Counted from the stretch's first letter, positions 1-8,364 are shown. The stretch is DNA of 64,000 nt from Raoultibacter phocaeensis (GCF_901411515.1 NZ_CABDUX010000001.1:744001-808000), one strand, 5' to 3'. Program-made: numbers and translations. Notes: generated by a model not told the origin, from the sequence alone.

Positions 1-2
1 AT

Positions 3-1457
3 TGCTCCAAAGCGGGCTTGTCCGTCGGCGCGCTGTTCTCAAAACGCACCGATTACGTCATCAGCTATGCTGCACTGAATCCGAGAAGCGAACAGAACCG
101 CGCCGACGGCTTCGAGACAGAGGCGCTCGCTGCCTTTGCAAACGATCCGAGCATCGAAGAGTATACGGCTTTCGGGGAAATGCAAGGCGAGGAGGGCCGC
201 TATTTCCGATACGCCGCCCCATTGCGTATGGATGATACCTGCGAGAGCTGCCATGGAGGCGTTGCCGGTGAAATCGACGAGACGGGATATCCGAAAGAAG
301 GCTTCGTCGACGGGGATCTCGTTGGCATCATCAGCATCGCCACGCCTACGAGGCAGTTCGAGCAAAACTACTTCGACAATGCACTGTTGCAGGGTGTGTT
401 TCTCGTGGTGCTGTCGGCAGGATGCATACTCGCAAGCTACTGGTTCATCCAGAAATACGTATCGAAGCCATTAGGCAGGCTGGAGCGCGCAATCGAGCGA
501 TACGGCACCGATCAGTCGTATGAGCAGCTCAACGCCGATGCAATCGGTGCCAAGGGGGAAATAAACAGCTTGGTCTCCTTCTTCAACGACGCCTCGAAGA
601 AGCTCGAGGCTGTTCATCTAGGGCTCGAATCAGAGGTCTCGAGGAGAACCCTCGATTTGGAATCCGCAAACATGCTACTGGTCTCGCAGGCCGAGGAGCT
701 GGAGGCTCTGAACGGGCGTCTGAAGGCGGACAACCGATACAAATCGCATTACTTCACCATGATGAGCCATGAACTCAAGACGCCCCTTACGGCGATCATC
801 GCGTATGCGAATATTCTTCGCGAGGCGAATGCTTCGGGAGATGACCTTGATGCGGATGCGATAGAAGCCATCGCCTGTAACTCACGTGACCTGCTAAGGC
901 TTATCGAGAATATTTTGGAATCAGCGAAGCTCGAGGCGGGCAGGGCTTCGCTCGAAATGCAAGTAGTTGATACCGATGAGGTGTTCTATCATCTGGAATC
1001 CTCTTTGGCATCATTAGCTGCGGAGCGCAATCTTACTCTATCGTTCTTCAGATCGAAGCAAATGCCGTTGTTTCTTGCGGATTCGATCAAGCTATCCCAT
1101 ATCTTGGAAAACCTGATCAGCAACGCCATCAAGCATACGCCCGGCAATGGCTGCGTCGTCATCGAAGCGTATCACCACAAGAAGGACGAAACCATACGAT
1201 TCCGCGTTATCGATAATGGAACGGGCATACCGGAAGAGGAACAGCGCACAATCTTCGAGGAGTTCGTGCAGGCAAGCGATCATATGGACAAACCTACAAG
1301 CGGAAGTGGCCTAGGGCTTGCTTTGGCAAAGGAATACGCAGAGCTGCATGGCGGCTCCATCCATGTAAAGAGCACGGTCGGTGAAGGAAGCTTCTTCACG
1401 GTCATCCTTCCCTATATCGCTGTGGTATCCGAGGAGGAAGGGGAAGGCGATGCCTAG
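3..1457 (+). CDS. Membrane sensor histidine kinase with CxxCH (DUF3365/Tll0287-like) sensor domain, 5' partial
   Basis: The reading frame is open to the left edge, so the start lies outside the window. The visible N-terminal part is extracytoplasmic and contains CESCH (bases 240-254), the c-type haem attachment motif found in DUF3365/Tll0287-like domains. A hydrophobic segment (LLQGVFLVVLSAGCILASYW) follows, then a HAMP-like linker, a short coiled coil, a HisKA box with the phosphoacceptor His in MMSHELKTPL, and a HATPase domain with N (ENLISNAIKH), G1 (DNGTGIP) and G2 (GSGLGLALAK) boxes. Its last 8 bp overlap the response regulator. It probably senses redox state or a small ligand outside the cell and controls the molybdoenzyme genes downstream. 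The haem is inferred from the motif only. Confidence 0.9.
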   Translation, partial: CSKAGLSVGALFSKRTDYVISYAALNPRSEQNRADGFETEALAAFANDPSIEEYTAFGEMQGEEGRYFRYAAPLRMDDTCESCHGGVAGEIDETGYPKEGFVDGDLVGIISIATPTRQFEQNYFDNALLQGVFLVVLSAGCILASYWFIQKYVSKPLGRLERAIERYGTDQSYEQLNADAIGAKGEINSLVSFFNDASKKLEAVHLGLESEVSRRTLDLESANMLLVSQAEELEALNGRLKADNRYKSHYFTMMSHELKTPLTAIIAYANILREANASGDDLDADAIEAIACNSRDLLRLIENILESAKLEAGRASLEMQVVDTDEVFYHLESSLASLAAERNLTLSFFRSKQMPLFLADSIKLSHILENLISNAIKHTPGNGCVVIEAYHHKKDETIRFRVIDNGTGIPEEEQRTIFEEFVQASDHMDKPTSGSGLGLALAKEYAELHGGSIHVKSTVGEGSFFTVILPYIAVVSEEEGEGDA

Positions 1458-2139
1458 CAAGATCCTTGTGGCTGACGATGAGCTCAGCGTGCTCAAGATA
1501 GTCAAGTACTATGCGGAGAAGAACGGCTATCAAGTCGATACCGCCTCCGATGGCGAGGCGGCCCTGCGCATATTCCGGGAAGCATCTCCCGATCTGGTCG
1601 TCTTGGATGTCATGATGCCAGGACTCAACGGTTTCGAGGTTTGCGAGGCAATCCGCGATGTTGATATGAGGGTTCCCGTGATCTTCCTTACGGCGAAGGG
1701 CGATCTGGTCGATAAGGGCATGGGGTTCAAGCTAGGGGCAGACGATTACGTGACAAAGCCTTTCGAACCCGAAGAGCTGATCATGAGGATAAGGACCTGC
1801 CTGCGCAGACGCGATGCGTTTCCTGCGAAAAGGAAGGATTCGAATGTAATCGATTTAGGCGATCTCTCCGTTGACCTGAGCTCGAAAACCGTGGTCGTAC
1901 GTGGTGCGGAAGTACCTCTGACGGCAAAGGAGTTTGATTTGCTGGCATTTCTTGCACGGCATCCGACAGAAGCAATCTCACGCGTACGCCTTCTGCAAGG
2001 CGTGTGGGGAGAGGACTATATAGGCGATTCCGGCGTCGTTGCGGTGGTAGTCCGCAAGGTCAGGGAAAAGATTGAGGAGAATCCAGCCAAACCGCATCAT
2101 CTGCTAACCGAATGGGGGTATGGCTACCGCCTTGTGTGA
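1450..2139 (+). CDS. OmpR/PhoB-family response regulator
   Basis: A 229-residue two-domain regulator. The receiver domain has the acidic pocket (VADDE, residues 7-11), phosphoacceptor Asp53 in LVVLDVMMPG and Lys103 in VTKPFEP. The C-terminal winged helix (about 130-225) has the family's LTAKEFDLLAFLARHP and the closing WGYGYRLV. The ATG at 1450 is preferred because the protein then begins MPSKILVADDE directly at the receiver fold; an upstream in-frame start at 1381 would add 23 residues of no family character. The ATG overlaps the kinase stop region by 8 bp, so the two are translationally coupled. Direct CTTAAT repeats in the next intergenic region are its likely target. Confidence 0.93.
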   Translation: MPSKILVADDELSVLKIVKYYAEKNGYQVDTASDGEAALRIFREASPDLVVLDVMMPGLNGFEVCEAIRDVDMRVPVIFLTAKGDLVDKGMGFKLGADDYVTKPFEPEELIMRIRTCLRRRDAFPAKRKDSNVIDLGDLSVDLSSKTVVVRGAEVPLTAKEFDLLAFLARHPTEAISRVRLLQGVWGEDYIGDSGVVAVVVRKVREKIEENPAKPHHLLTEWGYGYRLV

Positions 2140-2189
2140 GCGTCGGCAAGGTCATCTCAGGGCTTGATGAGCCCAATGCTCTACCCCGA

Positions 2190-2227
2190 CTTAATCATTC
2201 GTAATAATTCTTAATGGATCCCTTAAT
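2190..2227 (+). promoter_or_regulatory. Direct CTTAAT repeats upstream of the molybdoenzyme
   Basis: CTTAAT occurs at 2190-2195, 2210-2215 and 2222-2227, with a related GTAATAATT at 2201. Spacings are 20 and 12 bp, so the boxes lie roughly on one face of the helix. OmpR-family regulators usually bind direct repeats of this sort, and the regulator gene ends only 50 bp upstream. Assignment as its operator is inference. Confidence 0.45.
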
Positions 2228-2304
2228 ATCTGGCATTGGCCGCGTTGATAGCCTATCCCTGACGAGTAAACGCTAGGGAGAGCGTTAGTTAGGAGGAGGG
2301 TCAT

Positions 2305-4824
2305 ATGAGTGATGTTGGCCTCAAATCATCCAAGATGGGCATAAGCAGAAGAGGTTTTGTCGCTGCAGCAGCCGGAGTTGCTGGCTTGGCACTTACCGGC
2401 TGCCAACCTGCCGCCCAGACCGAGAAGGCTGCAGAAACTGTCGCCGAAGCCAATGTGAAAACGGTGGGCGTTGCGAGCGGATACAACTGCTCGTATTGCT
2501 ACCTGCAGGGCAAGATTAAGGACGGCAAGATCATCGGCGTAGAGCCAGGTCCGCTACCCAACCGCCCTGGCAACAGCAACGCATGCGCACGTTGCATGGC
2601 GTTCGTTGAGAAGGTTCAGGACGAGAACGCGCGCATCCTGCATCCCATGAGGCGCACGGGCGAGCGTGGTTCTGGCCAGTTCGAGCAGATTAGTTGGGAT
2701 GAAGCCATTTCCGAGATTTCCACGAAGCTGAAAGCCGTCATGGAGAAGAACCCGCAGGCTGCAAGCTTTTGGGGAATGACCGGCAACCTGACGACGTTGG
2801 CGAACCAGTCCGTGAACCGTTTCGCCTTTAACGTCGGTGCGTCTACTTGGGAGCCCGAACACATCATGGGAGACCACGGCGAGTCGATCGGCATGTTCAT
2901 GACCTGCGGCGACCCGGCTCCTGGCCATGATGGCGAAGATTGGTACAATTCGAAGTATCTGCTGTTCTTCGGCGCCAACAAAGTGGATACCTACACGCCC
3001 GTGGCTCGCCACATCGCCGAAGCGCGTCGCCGTGGTGCCAAACTGGTGGTTGTCGATCCGCGCCTAAGCTCTACGGCTGCAATGGCCGATCAATGGATTC
3101 CTATCAATCCTGGCACCGACCCTGCTCTCATTCTGGCCATGATGAACCTCATCTTCCAGAACGACCTGCATGACAAGACCTATCTGGCAAACTACACGTG
3201 TGCGCCGCTGCTGCTCAACGACGAGACTGGCGAATACCTGCATCCGTCTGCGGACACGTACTGCGCTTGGGATACCGCAACCGATGCCATGGTCGAGATC
3301 GATCCCGCGGATGCCGGCGGCAACGACGACCAGACTTCTGGTCCCGAAAGCACCCTTGCGCTCACAGGCTCCTTCAACGTTGACGGGGTAAGTTGCCATC
3401 CCGCCATGGACGACCTGGTAGCCGAGGCTGCCAAATGGCCGGTTGACCGCACCGCCGAGGTGACAGGAGTTCCCGCCGAGGTTATTCAGCAACTGGCCAT
3501 GGACTACGCGCAGGCTATACCAGCGGGCATCCAGGTAACACAGGGCACGAACCGCACTCGCTACACCTACGCCACCTCGCGTGCGGCAGTCACATTGGGC
3601 GCCGTCTGCGGCAACATCGGCAAGTCCGGTGGCGGTGTGGGCCGAGAGCACCTCGGCGTTCCCATTGCCACAACAGGCGATGCCGTGAACTTTATCAGCG
3701 CCGGCTCCATCTTCAACGATGGCGAATGGTACGACGTGGGCGAGAAATCCGATGCTTTCGGTGCATTCTACGAAGTGCTGCTCGGACCCTACAGCCTCAT
3801 GGCCGACGAGCTTATCGCGGGCAACGCGTTCAAATCCTCCGAATTTTACGATGCCGCCCTCACGGGCAATCCGGTGCCGGTGGACTTTCTCTATATTGCC
3901 ATCTCGAATTTTATCAACCAGAGCCCCGATGCCAACAAGATCATCAACGAGGTGTTTCCGGCTATCGACTTCATCGTAACGGCTGACCCGTTCTGGACTT
4001 GGACAACCGAGTACTCCGATATCGTGTTACCCGTTGCCACCTACTGGGAATGTTGGGACGTGACCAATGACGGCCCCTTCGTGCGCATGAACCAGCCGCA
4101 GATCGAGCGCATGGGCGAAAGCAAGTCCGACTGCGAAATCTTTTCGCTCCTCGCCCAAGAGGTGGGCGTTGGCGACTACTGGAGCAAAACGGACGAGGAA
4201 TGGGTGCGTACATTCCTGGAAGGCAGCGAGCATCCAGGCATGGAGTCTTTCGATATGGACGAGATGATGAAGACCGGCATCTTCGCTCGCGACGACGGAG
4301 TGTATGGTCCCTCCTACCCGTTCGGCGACAAAAAGTTCAGCACCCCGACCGGACGCATCGAATTCTACAGAGACGACCTGGTTCCCTTCGGCGAGCAGGT
4401 TCCCACATGCCAGCGCGTCGATGACAACCCCGAAGACGCCTTTAAAGACAAATTCCCCTTGCAATTCATCCAGTGGCATAGCCGCGCTGCCGTGCACACA
4501 CAGGGTATGCTGCCTACGGCCATCAAAGCTATCGAGGCCGAGCCGTATCTGGTGATGAACGCCGTCGACGCCGATGCGCGCGGAATCGCCCACGGCGACG
4601 TAGTGCGCGCATTCAACGATCGTGGTTCCATGACGCTGCGCGCGTTCGTTTCGGACGGCATCATCACGGGCACTACCGGCATGTCGCAGGGCTGGACGCC
4701 AGAGCAGTTTATCGAGGGTCACTACCAGATGCTGACACATTACACCAAGAACGCGGTTGAGGAGTTCATAAGCGCCACGAGCAGCCCGTTCAACGATGTC
4801 CGCATTCAAGTTGAGAAGGCGTAA
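2305..4824 (+). CDS. Tat-exported molybdopterin oxidoreductase catalytic subunit (DMSO reductase superfamily)
   Basis: An 839-residue enzyme. Residues 14-33 form a Tat signal (SRRGFVAAAAGVAG) ending in a lipobox-like LTGC, so the protein is probably exported folded and lipid-anchored. The N-terminal Fe-S region has Cys62 and Cys65, then Gly at 69 where the usual third Cys would sit, then Cys94 and Cys97. This is a CxxC...CxxC arrangement, not the classical CxxCxxxC-x27-C. The molybdopterin domain follows, and a C-terminal dinucleotide-binding domain starts near residue 710 (FIQWHSRAAVHTQGM). An excellent SD (GGAGGAGG) precedes the ATG. A ferredoxin subunit follows 10 bp after the stop. The substrate cannot be read from sequence; Eggerthellaceae use such enzymes for DMSO-like acceptors and for catechol dehydroxylation. 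Confidence 0.93.
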   Translation: MSDVGLKSSKMGISRRGFVAAAAGVAGLALTGCQPAAQTEKAAETVAEANVKTVGVASGYNCSYCYLQGKIKDGKIIGVEPGPLPNRPGNSNACARCMAFVEKVQDENARILHPMRRTGERGSGQFEQISWDEAISEISTKLKAVMEKNPQAASFWGMTGNLTTLANQSVNRFAFNVGASTWEPEHIMGDHGESIGMFMTCGDPAPGHDGEDWYNSKYLLFFGANKVDTYTPVARHIAEARRRGAKLVVVDPRLSSTAAMADQWIPINPGTDPALILAMMNLIFQNDLHDKTYLANYTCAPLLLNDETGEYLHPSADTYCAWDTATDAMVEIDPADAGGNDDQTSGPESTLALTGSFNVDGVSCHPAMDDLVAEAAKWPVDRTAEVTGVPAEVIQQLAMDYAQAIPAGIQVTQGTNRTRYTYATSRAAVTLGAVCGNIGKSGGGVGREHLGVPIATTGDAVNFISAGSIFNDGEWYDVGEKSDAFGAFYEVLLGPYSLMADELIAGNAFKSSEFYDAALTGNPVPVDFLYIAISNFINQSPDANKIINEVFPAIDFIVTADPFWTWTTEYSDIVLPVATYWECWDVTNDGPFVRMNQPQIERMGESKSDCEIFSLLAQEVGVGDYWSKTDEEWVRTFLEGSEHPGMESFDMDEMMKTGIFARDDGVYGPSYPFGDKKFSTPTGRIEFYRDDLVPFGEQVPTCQRVDDNPEDAFKDKFPLQFIQWHSRAAVHTQGMLPTAIKAIEAEPYLVMNAVDADARGIAHGDVVRAFNDRGSMTLRAFVSDGIITGTTGMSQGWTPEQFIEGHYQMLTHYTKNAVEEFISATSSPFNDVRIQVEKA

Positions 4825-4834
4825 GGAGGCAACG

Positions 4835-5395
4835 ATGACCTACGGAATGCTTATTGATACGCGCTACTGCTCGGGTTGTCAAACCTGTGTAGTTAGCTGC
4901 AAAATGTCCAACCAGGTTCCGGGCGATGCATTTTACAGCCACGTAATCAGCTTGGATGGCGACGTCCTTTACCAAGCAACGGGAACCTTCCCGAATGTCA
5001 AGATGAAGTTCCGTCCGACGCTCTGCAACCATTGCGAGAGTCCAGTCTGCTACGCCAATTGCCCGACGGGCGCGATCGCGAAGGATGCCGAAACCGGGAT
5101 AGTGGCAATCGACAAGGAGCTCTGTATCGGATGCGGCGATTGCGCGGTTACGTGCCCGTATGAGATTCCTATCGTTATCAAAAACGAGGGTGTTGCGGGG
5201 AAATGCGACTTTTGCGCCTCCCGCGTCGCAGATGGTGAGTTGCCGTACTGCGTGGCGGCGTGTCCAACCCGTACGCGCTACTTCGGCGACATCAACGATC
5301 CCGACAGCGAGATTTCGACCATGATCACCGAGCATGATGCGGAGGTCTACAAGCCGGAGGCCAGCACGAATCCCTCCGTGTTCTATATCGTATAG
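4835..5395 (+). CDS. DmsB-like four-cluster ferredoxin subunit
   Basis: A 186-residue electron-transfer protein. Four cysteine clusters are visible: CSGCQTCVVSC near the N-terminus, CNHCESPVCYANCP, CIGCGDCAVTCP and CDFC...CVAACP. This is the pattern of DmsB/NrfC/PhsB subunits with four [4Fe-4S] centres. It has no signal peptide, so it would be exported with its Tat-bearing partner. The ATG at 4835 is chosen because AAGGAGG lies just upstream and MTYGMLIDTRYCSGC is the usual family N-terminus. No membrane anchor subunit follows, so how quinol electrons reach it is not explained locally. Confidence 0.93.
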   Translation: MTYGMLIDTRYCSGCQTCVVSCKMSNQVPGDAFYSHVISLDGDVLYQATGTFPNVKMKFRPTLCNHCESPVCYANCPTGAIAKDAETGIVAIDKELCIGCGDCAVTCPYEIPIVIKNEGVAGKCDFCASRVADGELPYCVAACPTRTRYFGDINDPDSEISTMITEHDAEVYKPEASTNPSVFYIV

Positions 5396-5405
5396 CGACT
5401 TTGCG

Positions 5406-5431
5406 GCCGGGTGTACCGCCGTACACCCGGC
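5406..5431 (+). terminator. Hairpin after the molybdoenzyme operon
   Basis: A perfect 11-bp stem (GCCGGGTGTAC and its complement) with a 4-nt loop begins 11 bp after the ferredoxin stop. No T tract follows, so it may be an attenuated or factor-dependent terminator, or an mRNA 3' stabiliser. Confidence 0.6.
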
Positions 5432-5584
5432 AAGACCCGCTATACGACAGCTACAATATGCCAAATTTGAATAAATCCTGTTTAAAAAACTTCTCACTAG
5501 AAAAAAGCCTTTGAAAAGGTTGTGTAGCGTCGGTTCGCGGACAGCATCCTCGCAATCTGCTATTGAACCAGAATAGACATTCGC

Positions 5585-5624
5585 CCTCGCCAAAGATCGT
5601 CCATATGGATGATCTTTGGCGAGG
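5585..5624. repeat. 40-bp near-perfect palindrome, copy 1
   Basis: Symmetric about 5604/5605, with one G/T asymmetry next to the core ATCGTCCATATGGATGAT. The arms read CCTCGCCAAAG outward. It shares its central 18 bp, with one difference, with the palindrome at 5712-5745, while the arms differ. No gene covers it. Two copies of a core with divergent arms suggest either a repeated extragenic palindrome or binding sites of one dimeric protein. Confidence 0.75.
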
Positions 5625-5711
5625 ACAATCGGGGGGCGCTGCGCCGTCAAATTCCTGAACAGGCACAATGCCCGCGGCTTTTCGAAACGGCTAGAACGAA
5701 ACGCGCATCCA

Positions 5712-5745
5712 TGCCAGAAATCGTCCATATGGACGATTTCTGGCA
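5712..5745. repeat. 34-bp perfect palindrome, copy 2
   Basis: A perfect inverted repeat centred at 5728/5729 with core ATCGTCCATATGGACGAT and arms TGCCAGAA. It lies 44 bp beyond the 3' end of the XRE gene at 5789-6007. Together with copy 1 it accounts for most of the recognisable structure in the 390-bp gap 5396-5788. Confidence 0.8.
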
Positions 5746-5788
5746 AACGAGCGACCGTCCGTCGCTCATCACAAATTGAAAACCACCC

Positions 5789-6007
5789 TCAAGGCTCTTC
5801 CGCATCGGGAACGTAAGCCAGGATATCCCCCGGCTGGCAATCGAGGGCCTCACATATTCCATCGAGCATGCTGAACCTGATCGCCCGCACCTTCCCAGTT
5901 TTCAGCCTCGATACATTCACCGTGCTTTTGCCAACCGATCGAGACAGTTCATGCAGCTTCATTCCTCTGTTTCGAAGCGCCTCATCAAGAGTAACGACGA
6001 TCGCCAT
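5789..6007 (-). CDS. Small XRE/Cro-CI-family regulator (YozG-like)
   Basis: A 72-residue protein that is almost wholly a helix-turn-helix domain: LDEALRNRGMKLHELSRSVG, then STVNVSRLKTGKVRAIRFSML, then ICEALDCQPGDILAYVP. The final PGDIL motif is typical of YozG-like single-domain regulators, which often accompany DUF2975 membrane proteins. A DUF2975-like gene exists in this window (21813-22343) but not next to this one. It is transcribed away from the next XRE gene across an 88-bp divergent promoter region. Confidence 0.88.
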   Translation of the reverse strand: MAIVVTLDEALRNRGMKLHELSRSVGKSTVNVSRLKTGKVRAIRFSMLDGICEALDCQPGDILAYVPDAEEP

Positions 6008-6095
6008 ATTCTCAAGCCCACTCTCGTGTTCGGTATAGACCGATTGTCACTATATAACGGGCCATAGTATACCCTGAAAGCCATACCCTATTTGG

Positions 6096-6374
6096 ATGGA
6101 AAAAGATAAGTTCGTACAAGCAAGCAGCGATACCAAAATCGATATCGGCCACAGGCTGCGAGCGCGGCGGACTCAGGAAGGATTGTCGATTCGTAAGCTT
6201 TCACTTATGTCAGGTGTAAGCAGAACGATACTCAACGAAATCGAGCTAGGACGGAGCAACGCAACTGTCGATACGCTCATCAAACTCTCCAATGCCCTCG
6301 GAATCGAACCCTACATGCTGTTTACCGACAAGCGCTTTCCCGAAGACGCAAGCAGCAACGCCCCTCGTACCTGA
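6096..6374 (+). CDS. XRE-family transcriptional regulator
   Basis: A 92-residue protein with a classical helix-turn-helix between about residues 17 and 75: IGHRLRARRTQEGLSIRKLS, then SRTILNEIELGRSNATVDTL, then ALGIEPYMLF. It has a short disordered N-terminus and a tail but no second domain. It diverges from the XRE gene at 5789-6007. The 88 bp between them holds AT-rich promoter-like sequence (ACTATATAACG, ATAGTATACC), so mutual repression is possible. No target gene can be named. Confidence 0.85.
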   Translation: MEKDKFVQASSDTKIDIGHRLRARRTQEGLSIRKLSLMSGVSRTILNEIELGRSNATVDTLIKLSNALGIEPYMLFTDKRFPEDASSNAPRT

Positions 6375-6444
6375 AAGCTAAACGCTCGATCACTCGAGAT
6401 AAGCAGGCGACGTCGCCCCGCTGGCGCCCGCAAAGGTCTGTGCG

Positions 6445-6732
6445 TTATTCCCGCGCGTCTTCATCCCTTGCATCTTCCATTCGCCGTGCCGTTTTTTCGC
6501 CATCGTCTGAGGTGCCCGGCTCTGAGTCCGCTCGCTCGTATTCGAGTATGTCTCCGACACCGCAGTCCAAAGCCTCGCAGATCAGCTCGAGCGTCGTAAA
6601 TCGAACCGCCTTCGCTTTGCCGGTTTTTATGCGCGACATGTTCACGTTGGAAAGCCCAACGCGACTCGAAAGCTCTTTGAGCGACATATTCCTCACTGCC
6701 ATCATATGGCTCAGTTTTACGACTATGGGCAC
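6445..6732 (-). CDS. XRE/Cro-CI-family regulator (YozG-like, charged tail)
   Basis: The HTH core, MSLKELSSRVGLSNVNMSRI then KTGKAKAVRFTTLELICEAL and GVGDILEY, closely resembles the XRE protein at 5789-6007. The GTG at 6732 is chosen because the product then starts MPIVVKLSHMMAVRNMS, which aligns with the start of that paralogue. The frame stays open upstream to 6873, but that stretch shows no family character. A charged, probably disordered tail of about 35 residues (SDDGEKTARRMEDARDEDA) follows the HTH. The start is the main uncertainty. Confidence 0.78.
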   Translation of the reverse strand: MPIVVKLSHMMAVRNMSLKELSSRVGLSNVNMSRIKTGKAKAVRFTTLELICEALDCGVGDILEYERADSEPGTSDDGEKTARRMEDARDEDARE

Positions 6733-6914
6733 GTCGACACCATCCTTGCAAGCTCTGCCTTTCGCGAGTGACGGAGAAAAGACTGCGAGGCTTCGTTCCG
6801 GACCGCAAATTCTGATATATCCGATCATATATTCAGTAAAGATACCACTGAATAACCCAGATTGCACACTCATAATAGTCCACGTGCAATGATGATTTAG
6901 ATGATCATATTTGC

Positions 6915-7127
6915 ATGGGCAATATACGTGTACAGTTCGGATTGCGAGTCAAGGCGCGCCGAGAAGAACTCGGTTATTCGCAGCGCGCGTTCGCCGAGAA
7001 GCTCGGAGTATCGCATTCGTACATTGGCGATGTCGAGGTGGGCAGGCGAAACGTCACTCTCAATACCATACTGAGGCTTGCGGAAGGGCTCGATACCACC
7101 GTCGGAGATTTGATGAGCGGGCTCTAG
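6915..7127 (+). CDS. Small XRE-family regulator
   Basis: A 70-residue single-domain helix-turn-helix protein: FGLRVKARREELGYSQRAFA, EKLGVSHSYIGDVEVGRRNV, then TLNTILRLAEGLDTTVGDLM. It is of the type found in phage, restriction-modification control and mobile-element repressors. It diverges from the XRE gene at 6445-6732. The intervening region has a 7-bp inverted repeat (ATTGCAC...GTGCAAT) with 16 bp between arms, a possible operator. It is the fourth XRE regulator within 1.4 kb. Confidence 0.88.
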   Translation: MGNIRVQFGLRVKARREELGYSQRAFAEKLGVSHSYIGDVEVGRRNVTLNTILRLAEGLDTTVGDLMSGL

Positions 7128-7152
7128 ATTCCGCCGGTACTCAAACGCAAAC

Positions 7153-7178
7153 AGGCCCCCGGCTTGTGCCGGAGGCCT
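7153..7178. terminator. Bidirectional terminator-like hairpin
   Basis: An 11-bp stem with one mismatch (AGGCCCCCGGC against GCCGGAGGCCT) and a TTGT loop lies between the convergent ends of the XRE gene (7127) and the ABC permease (7204). Reading leftward it is followed by TGTTTGCGTTTG, reading rightward by TTTGC. Confidence 0.55.
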
Positions 7179-7203
7179 TTGCAAGAAGCAGAACGCCCGC
7201 CAT

Positions 7204-8364
7204 CTACTCCTGACGAAGCGCCACGACAGGGTGCAGCTGCGAAGCGCGGTAGGCGGGAAAGATGCCGAACACGACGCCGATGAGCATACTGGCACCTGCG
7301 GCGATGCCGATGACGGGCAAAGACACGGCACAGGAAACGCCCGCATACTCTACCACCGCGCACAGAGCAATCCCAAACAGGATTCCGAGTGCTCCCCCAA
7401 ACAAACTCAGAACGAGCGCTTCCACGAGGAACTGGAGCAGGATGTCGCCTCGCTTGGCACCGAGCGCCTTTTTGATGCCGATCTCGCGTACGCGCTCCGC
7501 TACGGATACGAGCATGACGTTCATAACGCCGATTCCCGCGACCAGAAGCGAGATGCTCGCAATGCCGGCCAGCAGAAGCGTCATCGTCTCGTTCACCGTT
7601 CCCCCAGCGCCCAATATCTCGTCTTGCGTGTTCACGGAGAAAAGCGAGGGCGCGATGCGCTTCTCGTGCTCGAGATAACCCGAGATCGATCCTTTGGCCA
7701 TCGGCACGGCATCATCACCCGTTGCGCGGGCGTAGATCGTCGCGATCTTCCCATCTGATCCCAACGTGTCCGCCGACTGGTACGGGACAAGCACCAAACC
7801 TTCGGTGTTGAGACCCATCGACTCTCCCTTTTCCTCAAGCACCCCCACGACGGTGAACTCATCGCCGGCGAGCTTGACGGTTCGTCCGAGCGCATCGGTC
7901 GTATTGAAGAGATCGCGCGCAACGGCACCGCCGATAATGCAGACCTTCGACTTGTTTTCTCGATCGACCGACGAGAGATTGCGCCCTGAGGCAAGTTCGA
8001 GGTTGCGAACGGCCAAATAATGCTCGTCTGACGCTTCGACCATCGCGCGATTCGTTTTCTCGGTACCAGCGCTCACCTGCGCATCGAGGTACTTCGACGG
8101 TGCTGCATCCGCCACACCGGGCAGCGCGCGCACTTCGTTCATATCGTCGTACCCGAGCGCCCCGTCGAACAGATACGCTGATACGATATCGCCGCCGAGA
8201 GCCTTCATCTGCTCTGCAACCTGGCGGTTCGATCCCTCGCTCATACCCACTAACACGATGACCGACGAGATGCCGATGACGAGTCCGAGCATGGTGAGAG
8301 CCGTGCGCAACTTGTTGCGGGCCACGTTTTTGACAGCTTCCTTGCCAACCTGCAGCCACTTCAT
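7204..8364 (-). CDS. MacB/FtsX-type ABC transporter permease
   Basis: A 386-residue permease: an N-terminal membrane helix (LRTALTMLGLVIGISSVIVL), a large extracytoplasmic MacB core (about 45-240), then three helices in the FtsX module, including INVMLVSVAERVREIGIKKA-type sequence (here MNVMLVSVAERVREIGIKKA), the hallmark of this family. Its ATG overlaps the ATPase stop by 4 bp. With the ATPase and adaptor it forms a mechanotransmission efflux pump of the kind used for antimicrobial peptides or lipids. The divergent two-component system is its likely regulator. The substrate is unknown. Confidence 0.93.
   Translation of the reverse strand: MKWLQVGKEAVKNVARNKLRTALTMLGLVIGISSVIVLVGMSEGSNRQVAEQMKALGGDIVSAYLFDGALGYDDMNEVRALPGVADAAPSKYLDAQVSAGTEKTNRAMVEASDEHYLAVRNLELASGRNLSSVDRENKSKVCIIGGAVARDLFNTTDALGRTVKLAGDEFTVVGVLEEKGESMGLNTEGLVLVPYQSADTLGSDGKIATIYARATGDDAVPMAKGSISGYLEHEKRIAPSLFSVNTQDEILGAGGTVNETMTLLLAGIASISLLVAGIGVMNVMLVSVAERVREIGIKKALGAKRGDILLQFLVEALVLSLFGGALGILFGIALCAVVEYAGVSCAVSLPVIGIAAGASMLIGVVFGIFPAYRASQLHPVVALRQE

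Noticed and set aside
2305-5395. Naming the first molybdoenzyme a catechol dehydroxylase
   Set aside because: The lineage makes it plausible, but no substrate-defining residues can be read by eye, so only the superfamily is given.
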